Assembly: GCA_009838635.1 (NCBI GenBank)
Contig: VXRE01000093.1
Coordinates: forward strand, 1 to 45,780
DNA: 45,780 bases
Direction: 5' to 3'
Source: Acidimicrobiia bacterium
Lineage (GTDB): Bacteria > Actinomycetota > Acidimicrobiia > Spongiisociales > Spongiisociaceae
Shown: positions 33,022-40,980 of the stretch, piece by piece
Layout: each line of letters starts with the position of its first letter
Numbering within the stretch: the stretch's first letter is position 1
The notes under the pieces: generated by a model
Seen by the model: the letters and a program-made list of their open reading frames with translations, nothing else
Told to the model about the DNA's origin: nothing
Database searches by the model: none
Program-made: the position numbers and the translations under genes

Positions 33022-33192
33022 TTAGTCGGCTAGGAAGAGAGCTGCCATGGATGCGCCGAAACCCATCGTGGAGATGGCGACCACGATAAACCATCGGATG
33101 AGACGGTTGATGGCCTTCTCTACATTCGCTTCAGCGGTGGCGATGGCCTCTGCAGCCTTGGCATCTGCCTATCCTTCGGTGGCAGCGGGCAT
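33022..33192 (-). pseudogene. Interrupted small coiled-coil/membrane protein gene (in-frame TAG at codon 8)
   Basis: Starting at ATG 33192 behind GAGAGGGGA, the frame reads MPAATEG, then TAG at 33169-33171, then continues for 48 residues to TAA at 33022. The second part has an Ala/Glu/Lys-rich amphipathic helix (ADAKAAEAIATAEANVEKAI) followed by NRLIRWFIVVAISTMGFGAS and AALFLAD, a clear membrane segment. The continuous sense after the stop implies a real small protein of about 56 residues once encoded here, broken by a single base. No other start codon lies between the TAG and the helix. The MITE-like element ends 29 bases upstream, in its presumed promoter. A sequencing error is possible. 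The 261 bases between this gene and the LCP start show nothing I can support. Confidence 0.5.
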
Positions 33193-33220
33193 CCCCGTCC
33201 CCTCTCGTGCTCTTCAACTA

Positions 33221-33321
33221 TAGGAGGGTGCTGAGAAAGACGAGATTGGTTGGCCCGCGACACTTCTCGCGCTTTCTTTTCCGGCAATCGGGCCAACGGG
33301 ACATTTCTCAGTACCCTCCTA
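33221..33321. mobile_element. MITE-like palindromic element (101 bp)
   Basis: Its ends are 18-bp inverted repeats with one mismatch: TAGGAGGGTGCTGAGAAA at the left and TTTCTCAGTACCCTCCTA at the right. Both ends carry TA, as expected for a TA target duplication. Inside, TTGGCCCG (from 33250) pairs with CGGGCCAA (from 33289), and CGCGA/TCGCG form a small hairpin around CACTTC. There is no room for a transposase, so it would move only with help from a full element elsewhere, possibly of the IS630/Tc1-mariner type, which uses TA targets. The base composition is less GC-rich than the flanks. It lies between the interrupted small gene and the ABM gene. Confidence 0.6.
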
Positions 33322-33390
33322 GCGTACGATGGTTAGGGTATATGGGGATAAAGGAATATAGAAGCCCTATGACAACCTGGAGGATTGGCT

Positions 33391-33705
33391 GTGAGTGTCG
33401 TCAAGATCAACGCGATCGCCGTGCCGGATGGAAGAGGTGCGGATCTGGAGGCGCGGTTCGCGGCGCGGGCTCGTGAGGTGGACGGGGTAGAGGGTTTCGA
33501 AGGGTTCGAGCTGCTGAGGCCGGTGGATGGCGAGACCCGCTACTTCGTCTACACCAGGTGGAGGTCGGAGGAGGACTTCCAGCGGTGGGTCAGCAGCCGG
33601 GGGTTCCGGCGCGGCCACAAGGCATCGGACGCGGGCACGGACAACCGGCCGGTCGGTGTCACTTCCGAGTTGTTGTCGTTCGAGGTGGTCGAACTCGCTA
33701 GCTGA
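33391..33705 (+). CDS. ABM-domain protein (heme-degrading or quinol monooxygenase-like)
   Basis: A 104-residue single ABM module: SVVKINAIAVPDGRGADLEARF, then VEGFEGFELLRPVDGETRYFVYTRW, and EEDFQRWVSSRGFRRGH. This order matches the IsdG/MhuD-like and antibiotic-monooxygenase group, where Asn, Trp and His side chains shape the pocket; Asn is present in KINAI, Trp in FQRWV and His in RRGH. That combination is compatible with a heme-degrading role but is not proof. The start is GTG at 33391, seven bases after GGAGG; the TTG at 33385 is too close. Its upstream region is AT-rich for this window and abuts the MITE-like element. It converges on the sterol reductase gene with 16 bases between. Confidence 0.75.
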   Translation: MSVVKINAIAVPDGRGADLEARFAARAREVDGVEGFEGFELLRPVDGETRYFVYTRWRSEEDFQRWVSSRGFRRGHKASDAGTDNRPVGVTSELLSFEVVELAS

Positions 33706-33721
33706 GGGTGCGACGGGCTTC

Positions 33722-34861
33722 TCAGTAGATCCAGGGATAGATCCGGTACTTCACCCTTGCCTTGTACTCGGCCCACTTCTCGGGGCCGTACTTCTCCTCG
33801 CAGAACTTGTTGTCGTAGCGTTCCCGCGTGGTGAACATGATGACCACGAAGATGAAGTAGGTCCAGGCCCAAAGGTTGGTGAAGTGGCCGAACGCCAGGG
33901 CCATCCCCAGCGAGATGAACCCCTCGCCCCCGTAGTTCATGTGGCGGGCCAGGCCCCAGAAACCGCTGACGAGGAGCTTGCGGTCGCCGGCCTCGATGTA
34001 CTCGGGCTCGATGAAGCCGAGGAACTTGCGATCGGGCCAGCGCTTGAACGTGTACTTCTGCATGGCGGCGCCGCGGGACATGCCCCACCCGAAGAGGAAG
34101 CTCACCGACGCTCCGATGAGCCAGACATACCTGCCCGGTCCCGAGAATCCGGGGTCCGGGTGGACGGCCATTCCCCACAGCGGAATGGTGAACATCCACC
34201 CGTAGATCAGGAGCCCGCCCCAGAACATCTTGAAGCCCATCCGCTCGTGGATCAGGTCGTAGGTATACAACTGGACACGCTCGAATATGAAGTAATCCAC
34301 GATATACCATGTGAAGAACGCGGTATACAGGACAACACCGGGGTTGGCGTCTTCGCCGAAGCGGTCGTAGTGGTAGGCCACTGCGGACCACCCGTTGAGC
34401 ACCAGCATCGTCCCGCCCACCACATAGAAGTACATCTTGATGTCGATGCGCTGGTTGAAGAAGGACAGCTCTTGGGCCCGTCCGATCCACAAGGCCAGTA
34501 ACGGGTTCTTCACCTCACCCGGTGGCTGGCTGTACACCGCGATGATGGAGAGGATCAGGGTCACCACCGTTCCGCCGGCCACGGCATAGAGGGTGGACCG
34601 GTAGAACCAGTCCTGGGGCATCCCGGTCAGTTCGAAGTACCACAGGATCACCACGACTATGAAGACCAGGAGACCGTTCAGCCGGTAGCTTCGAGGCTCG
34701 CCGGTCTCGGGATCGATGACGTAGCCGGGGACGCGGCGTCCCGGCACCACGAGCTGTAACACGAAGAACCCGGCGAATGCCGCCAGCGGGGTCAAGTACC
34801 CCCAGACCGCCTCCGTCCCGGAAAGCTCGACGAGGTGGCCGATACCAAGCCATTCGAACAT
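33722..34861 (-). CDS. ERG4/ERG24-family sterol reductase-like membrane protein
   Basis: A 379-residue polytopic membrane protein with about nine hydrophobic segments. The C-terminal part carries the family's NADPH-binding signatures: LLVSGFWGLARHMNYGGEG, then TTRERYDNKFCEEKYG, KWAEYKARVKYRIYPWIY at the very end. This is the ending of eukaryotic delta-14 and C-24(28) sterol reductases. An internal NGWSAVAYHYDRFGED and NPLLALWIGR are also family-like. ATG at 34861 has GGGGGAAGGGA upstream. Bacterial members occur in a minority of lineages; no cyclase or other sterol gene is visible here, so it may reduce imported or host sterols, or another lipid. It may have been acquired by transfer, although its composition matches the neighbours. 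Confidence 0.83.
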   Translation of the reverse strand: MFEWLGIGHLVELSGTEAVWGYLTPLAAFAGFFVLQLVVPGRRVPGYVIDPETGEPRSYRLNGLLVFIVVVILWYFELTGMPQDWFYRSTLYAVAGGTVVTLILSIIAVYSQPPGEVKNPLLALWIGRAQELSFFNQRIDIKMYFYVVGGTMLVLNGWSAVAYHYDRFGEDANPGVVLYTAFFTWYIVDYFIFERVQLYTYDLIHERMGFKMFWGGLLIYGWMFTIPLWGMAVHPDPGFSGPGRYVWLIGASVSFLFGWGMSRGAAMQKYTFKRWPDRKFLGFIEPEYIEAGDRKLLVSGFWGLARHMNYGGEGFISLGMALAFGHFTNLWAWTYFIFVVIMFTTRERYDNKFCEEKYGPEKWAEYKARVKYRIYPWIY

Positions 34862-34968
34862 GACCGAAGTCCCTTCCCCCAGCGATGTCGTGATTGACGA
34901 TAGCCCCGATCAATCCGCCGGTCGCGGATTCCCCTGGGTCGTTGGGCTCGATCTGACGGATTCCGGAG

Positions 34969-36123
34969 TCAGGCTCCCCACTCCTTGACAGCCGCGGCCA
35001 GGCGGGTTACGCCTTCCAGCAGGGGTTCGGTGGCGGTGGCCAGTGACAGGCGCACGTAGGCGGTGCTTCCGGGACCGAAGGTGTTGCCGGGGACCACGGC
35101 TACGCCTCGTTCCAGTACCAGGCGGCGGGCGAATTCCAGCCCGCTCATGCCGCTGCCGCTGACGTCGGCCATGAGGTAGAAGGCGCCGGTGGGCCGCACG
35201 TGGGGGATTCCTTCGCGCCCGAGTAGCTCCACTACACGGTCGCGGCGCCGCCGGTAGGCGTCTCGCATCTCGGCGACCATCTCCTGGGGACCGGTGATGG
35301 CGGCCACGGCCGCCTTCTGGGCGGGGGCGTTCACGCAGGAGGAGATCGGTTCCTGGGTCTTGATCACGTTCTCGGTCAGGGAGGGCGGGGTGACCAGGTA
35401 GCCGACCCGCCAGCCGGTCATCGCGTAGGTCTTGGAGAAGCTGAAGAAGGTCACCACCCGGCCGTCCGGGTCGAGTGGGCCGGCGGACACGTGAGGGTCG
35501 TCGAACCAGATCTCGTCGTACACCTCGTCCGACAGCACCCAAAGGTCGTAGGCCCGGGCCAGCTCCAGCAGTTCCACCAACGCCTCCCGGGTGGTGGTGG
35601 CGCCGGACGGGTTGCCCGGGGAGTTCAGCAGCAACACCTTGGAGCGGTCGGTGATGTGGGGTTCGATCCGGGCGGCGTTCGGGATGAAGTCGTCCTCCGC
35701 CGACAGCGGGAACAGGCGGGCCGTGATCCCTTGCAGGGTCATCATCAGGTGGTAGTTGGGCCAGCTGGGATCGCTCAGCAGCACCTCGGCGCCGGGGTCG
35801 GTAACCGCGGCCAGCGTGCTGTAGAGGCCGACCACCGCCCCGGGCGTCACCACGATCTGGTCGGCCGAGGCCTCGATGCCGTTACGGTCGCGCACCTTCT
35901 GGGCCAGCACCTCCCGTAGTTCCGGGATCCCCGCGTTGGGCGTGTACCGGGTGAATCCGTCCACGGCCGCTCGATGGGCCGCCTCCACTACGTGGTCGGG
36001 GGTGGAGAAGTTGGGCTCGCCCACCTCCAGATGGATGACGTCCTCGACCGTCCAGGCCAGTTCCATGATCTCCCGGATGCCTGACCGGCTCATCGACTCC
36101 ACTGCTAGGGACGGCTTGGCCAC
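34969..36123 (-). CDS. PLP-dependent class I/II aminotransferase
   Basis: A 384-residue fold-type I enzyme. It begins SLAVESMSRSGIREIMELAW, continues with LEVGEPNFSTPDHVVEAA, RYTPNAGIPELREVLA, LLLNSPGNPSGATTTREAL and DEVYDEIWFDD, and has the PLP lysine in FFSFSKTYAMTGWRVGYL. The C-terminal TGAFYLMADVS, VAVVPGNTFGPGS and YVRLSLA complete the pattern. These are features of the aspartate/aromatic aminotransferase group. The start is GTG at 36123, 7 bases after AGGAGG, overlapping the 3' end of the acetamidase-like gene by 19 bases; the long open frame upstream of it is a shadow. It probably shares an operon with that gene, pairing amide hydrolysis with transamination. Amino donor not determined. 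Confidence 0.87.
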   Translation of the reverse strand: MAKPSLAVESMSRSGIREIMELAWTVEDVIHLEVGEPNFSTPDHVVEAAHRAAVDGFTRYTPNAGIPELREVLAQKVRDRNGIEASADQIVVTPGAVVGLYSTLAAVTDPGAEVLLSDPSWPNYHLMMTLQGITARLFPLSAEDDFIPNAARIEPHITDRSKVLLLNSPGNPSGATTTREALVELLELARAYDLWVLSDEVYDEIWFDDPHVSAGPLDPDGRVVTFFSFSKTYAMTGWRVGYLVTPPSLTENVIKTQEPISSCVNAPAQKAAVAAITGPQEMVAEMRDAYRRRRDRVVELLGREGIPHVRPTGAFYLMADVSGSGMSGLEFARRLVLERGVAVVPGNTFGPGSTAYVRLSLATATEPLLEGVTRLAAAVKEWGA

Positions 36124-36980
36124 GGGGCATCCTCCTCGACGTAGCGGCGTTCGATCTTTGCCAGGGCAGAGTAGACCGGTGGCACCACCTGGCCCACCCG
36201 AACGGTACCGGCTGCGCCCAGCAGCCGGTAGGCCTCGGCCAACGAATAACGGCCCGTATGGCGCATCCGGCGGGCCAGATCGTCGTAGGCCATCCGCACC
36301 AGGTCCTCCAGGTGGCCGGGTCCCGGGGCCACACTGGCCCATTCCGTAGCCGTGTTCACCTGTGGCAGGCCGCAGAAACCCGTCGCGGCCGGATCGCTCC
36401 GTCCGAAGCTCAGCGTCACGTCGGCCTGGCATTCGATGGCCGAGCGATGTATCTCTGCGTCCCCTTGGGCGAGATGGGCGTCTCCCAGCGACACCATGCC
36501 TCCGTCCACGCCTGCCCTGAGGATCACGGTGGCGCCTGCTGTCACCTCGGGCAGGTCGACGTTGCCCAGGAACTCCACGCCCTGGCGGAACGACAGCACC
36601 GGGTCACCGGCGGGCGCCACGCCCAGGGTGCCCACGAAGGGTCGGTACGGAACCGACACCGGACCCCGCGCGGTCGGGATCTCCACCCGGTCACCCGCGC
36701 GGTGGCAGATGACGGTCTCCGCGGCGAGGGACGGGTGGAGGGTGGGCGTGGTCGTCATGTACCCGAAGCCGGTCACGGGGGCGCCGGAGACGTGCTCGAT
36801 GTGCACCTCTAAGCAATCCCCCGCGCGCACGCCTTCGATGGCGATCGGTCCGGTGACCGGGTTGGCGCCGCCGATGCGGTCCATCACATCTTCGAGCGTC
36901 TCGTAGACCACCTCGGGCCCGGTGATGGTTCCGCTGTGGGCGTCCTCGGTCTCGACCAGGATCGACTCGCCCGGCGCCAC
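36105..36980 (-). CDS. Acetamidase/formamidase family protein (start uncertain)
   Basis: An amidase of the FmdA_AmdA family, which hydrolyses short amides. Present are GANPVTGPIAIEGVRAGDCLEVHIEH, RPFVGTLGVAPAG, SLGDAHLAQGDAEIHRSAIE with the acidic and His residues that bind metal, and YSLAEAYRLLGAAGTVRVGQVV near the end. The first usable start codon is GTG at 36980, but the frame upstream still translates as family sequence (THFEFDASLAPAIT) for at least 20 residues without any ATG, GTG or TTG. The true start may be a CTG near the end of the ABC gene, or bases are missing. Overlap with the aminotransferase by 19 bases shows tight coupling. The OppF-like gene ends just 101 bases upstream of the GTG. 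Confidence 0.75.
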   Translation of the reverse strand: MAPGESILVETEDAHSGTITGPEVVYETLEDVMDRIGGANPVTGPIAIEGVRAGDCLEVHIEHVSGAPVTGFGYMTTTPTLHPSLAAETVICHRAGDRVEIPTARGPVSVPYRPFVGTLGVAPAGDPVLSFRQGVEFLGNVDLPEVTAGATVILRAGVDGGMVSLGDAHLAQGDAEIHRSAIECQADVTLSFGRSDPAATGFCGLPQVNTATEWASVAPGPGHLEDLVRMAYDDLARRMRHTGRYSLAEAYRLLGAAGTVRVGQVVPPVYSALAKIERRYVEEDAPWPSRP

Positions 36981-37081
36981 CGTGATGGCGGGCGCCAGCG
37001 AGGCGTCGAACTCGAAATGGGTCCGATCACGGGCTAGCCGCCGGAGATCGGCGCTCGGAGATCCCGCCTCGTCAGGACCCC

Positions 37082-38143
37082 TCAGATGATGGCCTTCGCT
37101 TCGGCGAAGTGGCAGGCCACCAGGTGGCCGGGCGCCTCCTCCTTCAGGGCCGGCTCCTCCGCGTGGCAGATCTCCTTATCCCTCCCGATCGGGCATCGGG
37201 TGTGGAACCGGCACCCGGGCGGTGGGTTGAGCGGGCTGGGTACATCACCCTCCAGCAGGATCCTGGAGCGTTGCCGCTGGACCTTCGGGTTGGGCGTGGG
37301 CACAGCAGACAGGAGAGCCTGGGTGTAGGGGTGCATGGGCGCCGTGAACAGGCGGTCGGTGCTGGTCTGCTCCACGATCTTGCCCAGATACATGACCGCG
37401 GTGTCGTCGCAGATGTGACGCACCACCGCCAGGTCATGGGCGATGAACAGGTAGGTCAGCCCCAGCCGGTCCTGCAGTTCCTCCAGGAGGTTGAGTACCT
37501 GGGCCTGGATGGACACGTCCAGGGCCGAGACCGGCTCGTCCAGGATGAGGAAGCCGGGATTGAGCGCCAGGGCCCGGGCCACGCCGATCCGCTGGCGCTG
37601 CCCGCCCGAGAACTCGTGGGGGTAGCGGTCGGCGACGTTGGGGTTCATCCCCACCAGCGAGAGCAGTTCGCCCACCCGATCGCCGCGCTCTCTCCTGGTG
37701 AGAGGGGTGTGGACATGGAGCAACTCTCCGATCGCAGTCCCCACCGACATGCGGGGATTGAGGGAGGCGAATGGGTCCTGGAAGACGATCTGCATATGGC
37801 GGCGCAGTTCCCGCAACTGGCGGCGATCCGCCGCGATGACGTCGATCCGCTCGCTGCCTCCTCCGTCGAGCGGACGGGTGAGAACCACCTCACCGGACGT
37901 GGGCTCGATGAGGCGCAGGATGCTGCGGGCGGTGGTGGACTTGCCGCATCCCGACTCGCCGACCAGACCCAGGGTGCGGCCGGCGCCGATCTCGAAGGAG
38001 ACTCCGGCCACCGCCGAGACCTCCCCCTTCTCGCCGCCGAAGACACCGCCTCCCACCAGAAAGGTCTTCACCAGGTCCCGGACCGAGAGAGCTACCTCGT
38101 GGCTGCCGTTGGCAGCAGGGGCGGGCGGGGAGACGGAAGGCAT
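37082..38143 (-). CDS. ABC transporter ATP-binding protein, OppF/DppF-like (solitary)
   Basis: A 353-residue ATPase of the oligopeptide group. In order: Walker [17 protein letters not shown]-loop [17 protein letters not shown], signature [17 protein letters not shown], Walker [17 protein letters not shown], switch [13 protein letters not shown]. The C-terminal oligo_HPY extension has [19 protein letters not shown], whose three cysteines are typical of the OppD/OppF tail. An Ala/Pro-rich start precedes it. OppF normally works with OppD, two permeases and a binding protein; none is adjacent, and the gene upstream is divergent, so this ATPase is the first and only transporter gene of its transcript. 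The acetamidase-like gene begins about 100 bases downstream. Confidence 0.87.
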   Translation of the reverse strand: MPSVSPPAPAANGSHEVALSVRDLVKTFLVGGGVFGGEKGEVSAVAGVSFEIGAGRTLGLVGESGCGKSTTARSILRLIEPTSGEVVLTRPLDGGGSERIDVIAADRRQLRELRRHMQIVFQDPFASLNPRMSVGTAIGELLHVHTPLTRRERGDRVGELLSLVGMNPNVADRYPHEFSGGQRQRIGVARALALNPGFLILDEPVSALDVSIQAQVLNLLEELQDRLGLTYLFIAHDLAVVRHICDDTAVMYLGKIVEQTSTDRLFTAPMHPYTQALLSAVPTPNPKVQRQRSRILLEGDVPSPLNPPPGCRFHTRCPIGRDKEICHAEEPALKEEAPGHLVACHFAEAKAII

Positions 38144-38285
38144 TGGCGGCCATTCTATATGGCGGCCCCACCGGAGCGCTCGGGCTGGTGTGACCTATGC
38201 CGGTTCCGCGCCTGCGGATAGTATGGAGGGGCATGGTCGATGGGATCAATGCCACCGACAGCCGCGAACAGAAAGGCGAAACGGG

Positions 38286-38825
38286 ATGGCCGAGGATTTT
38301 CGGGGGAAACTAGGGGGACTGGAAGGCGAGGAGTTCGATGCCTTCCTGGAGGGGAGCTACCTGGCTCGGGTGGCCTGCCTGACGCCCGATGGCGCCCCGT
38401 ACGTCATCCCCCTCTGGTACCAGTGGGACGGCGACGCGATGTGGTTCGTGGGTCGCCAGCGTGCGGTGTGGTGCGAGTACATGAAGGCCGACCCCCGGGT
38501 CTCCCTAGTGGTGGATGCCCCCCACAGCGAGCCGGACGAGATGGGCCGTAGCGTCGAGATCCCCAAGGTGATCATGCAGGGCATGGCCGAGATCGTCGAG
38601 GAGCCCAACGTTGGCGGCCACTGGGTGGAGGTCGCCAAGGAGATGTCCTACCGGTACCTGGGTCCCAACGGTCCGGAGTACCTGACCGGGACCATCAACC
38701 AGCCTCGCTGGCTCATCAGAGTGGTGCCCACAGAGGTCATGAGTTGGCAAGGAGTGGGCTGGGCCCGGCGCTACTGGGTCGAGGGCACGGGCGGCGCCAG
38801 CTACGACGAAGCCCACGGCAGGTAA
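38286..38825 (+). CDS. PPOX-class (pyridoxamine 5'-phosphate oxidase-like) protein
   Basis: A 179-residue split-barrel flavin/F420-type protein. EEFDAFLEGSYLARVACLTPDG, VIPLWYQWDGDAMWFVGR and KADPRVSLVVDAP are typical of the family; a longer C-terminal part includes WVEVAKEMSYRYLGPNG and LIRVVPTEVMSWQGVGWARRY, where aromatic residues are dense. Length is greater than the 138-residue relative at 19364-19780, reflecting an extended C-terminus. ATG at 38286 follows AAAGGCGAAACGGG. It is divergent from the OppF-like gene. A perfect hairpin follows the stop. Cofactor and substrate are not identified. Confidence 0.75.
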   Translation: MAEDFRGKLGGLEGEEFDAFLEGSYLARVACLTPDGAPYVIPLWYQWDGDAMWFVGRQRAVWCEYMKADPRVSLVVDAPHSEPDEMGRSVEIPKVIMQGMAEIVEEPNVGGHWVEVAKEMSYRYLGPNGPEYLTGTINQPRWLIRVVPTEVMSWQGVGWARRYWVEGTGGASYDEAHGR

Positions 38826-38833
38826 CCCCCGCT

Positions 38834-38854
38834 CCCCGGACTCGTGGTCCGGGG
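38834..38854 (+). terminator. Hairpin after PPOX-fold gene, possible terminator
   Basis: CCCCGGAC pairs perfectly with GTCCGGGG around the loop TCGTG, nine bases after the stop at 38825. No T-run follows, so it may stabilise the mRNA or work as a weak or factor-assisted terminator. The remainder of the 277-base gap up to 39102 shows no other feature I can support. Confidence 0.45.
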
Positions 38855-39102
38855 CTTGGCCCCGATTATTCATGGTGGGGGTCTGTCCGGGTGACGGGAA
38901 CTGCTGTTCCGTGGTCCTGACCTGGGGTTATAGCCATTCGACGGCTCCATCTTCCGGCTGGGTGTGGATCGACCGCCGAGTGAGGGGCAGCAGCTGGCGA
39001 GTGATGTGGTTGAAGTGGCCTGATCCGCGTTGGTGTGCTGGGAACAGGAATATTCAGGGCTACCAGGGGGCGTGCTCGGGACAAAGGTTGCGGGCCGGCC
39101 GT

Positions 39103-39921
39103 TCAGCCGAGGCGCTTCAACCATCCGAGGGTGAAGGCGTTCCACTCGTCGGCCATCTCGTAGAAGGCGATGTGGCTGGATGCGGGCCCGGTGAACACGT
39201 GCATGGTCGAGCCGGGGATCCGCCTCTGCACCTCTAGTCCGTAACGGGTGGGAACCTGCCAGTCCACCTCGCCCGACGTGATCAGGGTGGGCACGCGGAT
39301 ACGGTGCAGCCTGTCGAGCGTGTCATGGGTCTTGTCGGCGTGGAAATGCCCCAGCATCCCGTCGCGGCTGGGCGGATGGGGGTTCTCGAAGATGAACCCC
39401 TGCTCGAAGGCGGCCACGTCGTCGGGACGCTCGTTGATGAAGTGAGGGCTGGCCACCCACAGCAGCGCAGTCCTGATATACATGGCGTAGTCCTCGTGGA
39501 GCACGGGGAGTTCGTTGGTGTCGATCATGCGGATGAACCACTCGTCCGAGTAGCCCCACGTGCAGTGGAGTTGGACCGAAGCCACCTTTGACGGGTGGTT
39601 GATGGTCAGCTCCTGAGCGGTGGCGCTCCCCAGCGAGAGTCCGGATACGTGGGCCCGCTCGATACCGAGATGGTCCAGCAGGGCGGCGGCATCATCGCCC
39701 AGTACCCGCATCGAGTAGGTGGTGGGATCCGACGGGCGGGTGGTCTGGCCGGTCCCTCGGGCGTCATAGGTGATCACCGTGTAGTCGTCCCGGTAGGCGG
39801 CCACCTGTCCCGCCCAGGTCGAGTGGTCGGCGGCGGTGCCCATTATCAGCAGCAGCGGGTCGCCGGCGCCCGCCACCTCGTAGTACATGTCGATTCCGGT
39901 CGGTAGCGATGCGAACGGCAC
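39103..39921 (-). CDS. Alpha/beta-hydrolase fold protein
   Basis: A 272-residue hydrolase. The oxyanion region is LLLIMGTAADHSTWAGQ, the nucleophile Ser96 is in the elbow VSGLSLGSATAQE, an acidic residue lies in TSGEVDWQVPTRYG and the catalytic His in ASSHIAFYEMADEW. The Gly-x-Ser-Leu-Gly elbow is normal for the family. YDARGTGQT is the common strand ahead of the elbow. It is the last gene of the minus-strand amidase operon, 43 bases after the zinc dehydrogenase. Haloperoxidase-, esterase- and 3-oxoadipate enol-lactonase-like members look alike, so the substrate stays open. Confidence 0.85.
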   Translation of the reverse strand: MPFASLPTGIDMYYEVAGAGDPLLLIMGTAADHSTWAGQVAAYRDDYTVITYDARGTGQTTRPSDPTTYSMRVLGDDAAALLDHLGIERAHVSGLSLGSATAQELTINHPSKVASVQLHCTWGYSDEWFIRMIDTNELPVLHEDYAMYIRTALLWVASPHFINERPDDVAAFEQGFIFENPHPPSRDGMLGHFHADKTHDTLDRLHRIRVPTLITSGEVDWQVPTRYGLEVQRRIPGSTMHVFTGPASSHIAFYEMADEWNAFTLGWLKRLG

Positions 39922-39964
39922 GGGATCGGCCTCCTTCTTCCTTGGTTGTTTCGCGGAGAGACGA

Positions 39965-40972
39965 CTAGGCGGTGGGAGCCCCGAGGCCTGTGGACATCAT
40001 GATCTTGGCGTCGGTGCGGGCCCCTGTGGCCAGGTCCTCGAAGGCCTGGGCCGTGTCCTCGAAGCTCTCCACGCTCCCGATCAGCGAGTCGAGGTCGAGC
40101 CGCCCCGAGGCGAGGTGGTCGAGAGCCTCCTCGAACACGGCGTCCGGATAGCAGAAGCTCCCCATGACCATCCGCTCGCCGACCACCACGTCGAAGAGCG
40201 GGATGCTCACCTCGGGGAGCCCCAGCCCCACGAAGCAGGCCACGGCCGCCTTAGGGATGTTCTGGATGGCGGCGTAGGCGGTGGCGGTGATCCCCACCGC
40301 GTCGAAGGAGACATCGAACGGGCCGGCCTCCGCGACCTGGCCGGGCTCGAGGGATCTGAAGCCACCGTCCCGGGCGAGCGCCCGGCGGGAGGGCATGGGA
40401 TCCGACACGCTCACCGAGGCGGCTCCTTCCAGGCGGCAGGTCTGGGCGATGGACTGCCCGATCATCCCTCCTCCCACCACCAGGACGTCCTGGCCGGGTC
40501 CGACACCTGCCCGGCGGGTGGCCTGGAGGGCGACCGCCATGGGCTCCACCCCCGCGCCCCACAGCATGCTGAGGTCGCCCAGCGGCACAACCCGGGCGGA
40601 GGGGACCACGATGGCATCGGCGAAGGCGCCCTGGATGTCGGGCGTCACGCCGATCACCCTCAGCGCCGCGCAGTGGTTCTCGAACCCGTGACCGCAGGCT
40701 CCGTCGCACGGGAGGCTCGGGTTGAACGTGATCGGCGTGCCCACCTCCAGACCCTCGACCCCGGGGCCTTGCGCCTCGACCCATCCGCTTGCCTCGTGGC
40801 CCATGATCATCCCGGGAAGCCGCCGTCCCGACTCGCCGGTGTACCCGTGCAGGTCGGACCCGCAGATTCCCACGTAGGCCATCCGCAGCCGGACCTCGCC
40901 GGGGCCGGGAACCGGGCGGGGCCGGGTCTCGACGTGGAACCGGTGGGGTCCGTCGAACACCAGGACCCGCAT
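39965..40972 (-). CDS. Zinc-dependent alcohol dehydrogenase-like protein (MDR family)
   Basis: A 335-residue medium-chain dehydrogenase. The catalytic zinc site is Cys37 (VGICGSDLHGY) with His59 and Glu60 (MIMGHEASG). The structural zinc lobe has only three well-placed cysteines (Cys89, Cys93 and Cys101 in PCDGACGHGFENHC) instead of four, so that site may be weak or absent. The Rossmann domain has VLVVGGGMIGQSIAQTCRL and VSVSDPMPSRR. ATG at 40972 is used; a GTG at 40984 overlapping the amidase stop is an alternative. It is 8 bases after the amidase gene and likely co-transcribed. Sorbitol-, threonine- and other polyol-dehydrogenase relatives share this form; the alcohol here is unknown. Confidence 0.85.
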   Translation of the reverse strand: MRVLVFDGPHRFHVETRPRPVPGPGEVRLRMAYVGICGSDLHGYTGESGRRLPGMIMGHEASGWVEAQGPGVEGLEVGTPITFNPSLPCDGACGHGFENHCAALRVIGVTPDIQGAFADAIVVPSARVVPLGDLSMLWGAGVEPMAVALQATRRAGVGPGQDVLVVGGGMIGQSIAQTCRLEGAASVSVSDPMPSRRALARDGGFRSLEPGQVAEAGPFDVSFDAVGITATAYAAIQNIPKAAVACFVGLGLPEVSIPLFDVVVGERMVMGSFCYPDAVFEEALDHLASGRLDLDSLIGSVESFEDTAQAFEDLATGARTDAKIMMSTGLGAPTA

Positions 40973-40980
40973 GCCGACGG

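Noticed and set aside
33169-33171. TAG in the small gene as a pyrrolysine codon
   Set aside because: Pyrrolysine use is confined to a few lineages and methylamine methyltransferase genes; nothing here suggests it, and a point mutation is simpler.
33207-33476. 89-codon plus-strand frame across the palindromic element
   Set aside because: It runs through the inverted repeats and the ABM gene in a different frame, without a ribosome site or domain.
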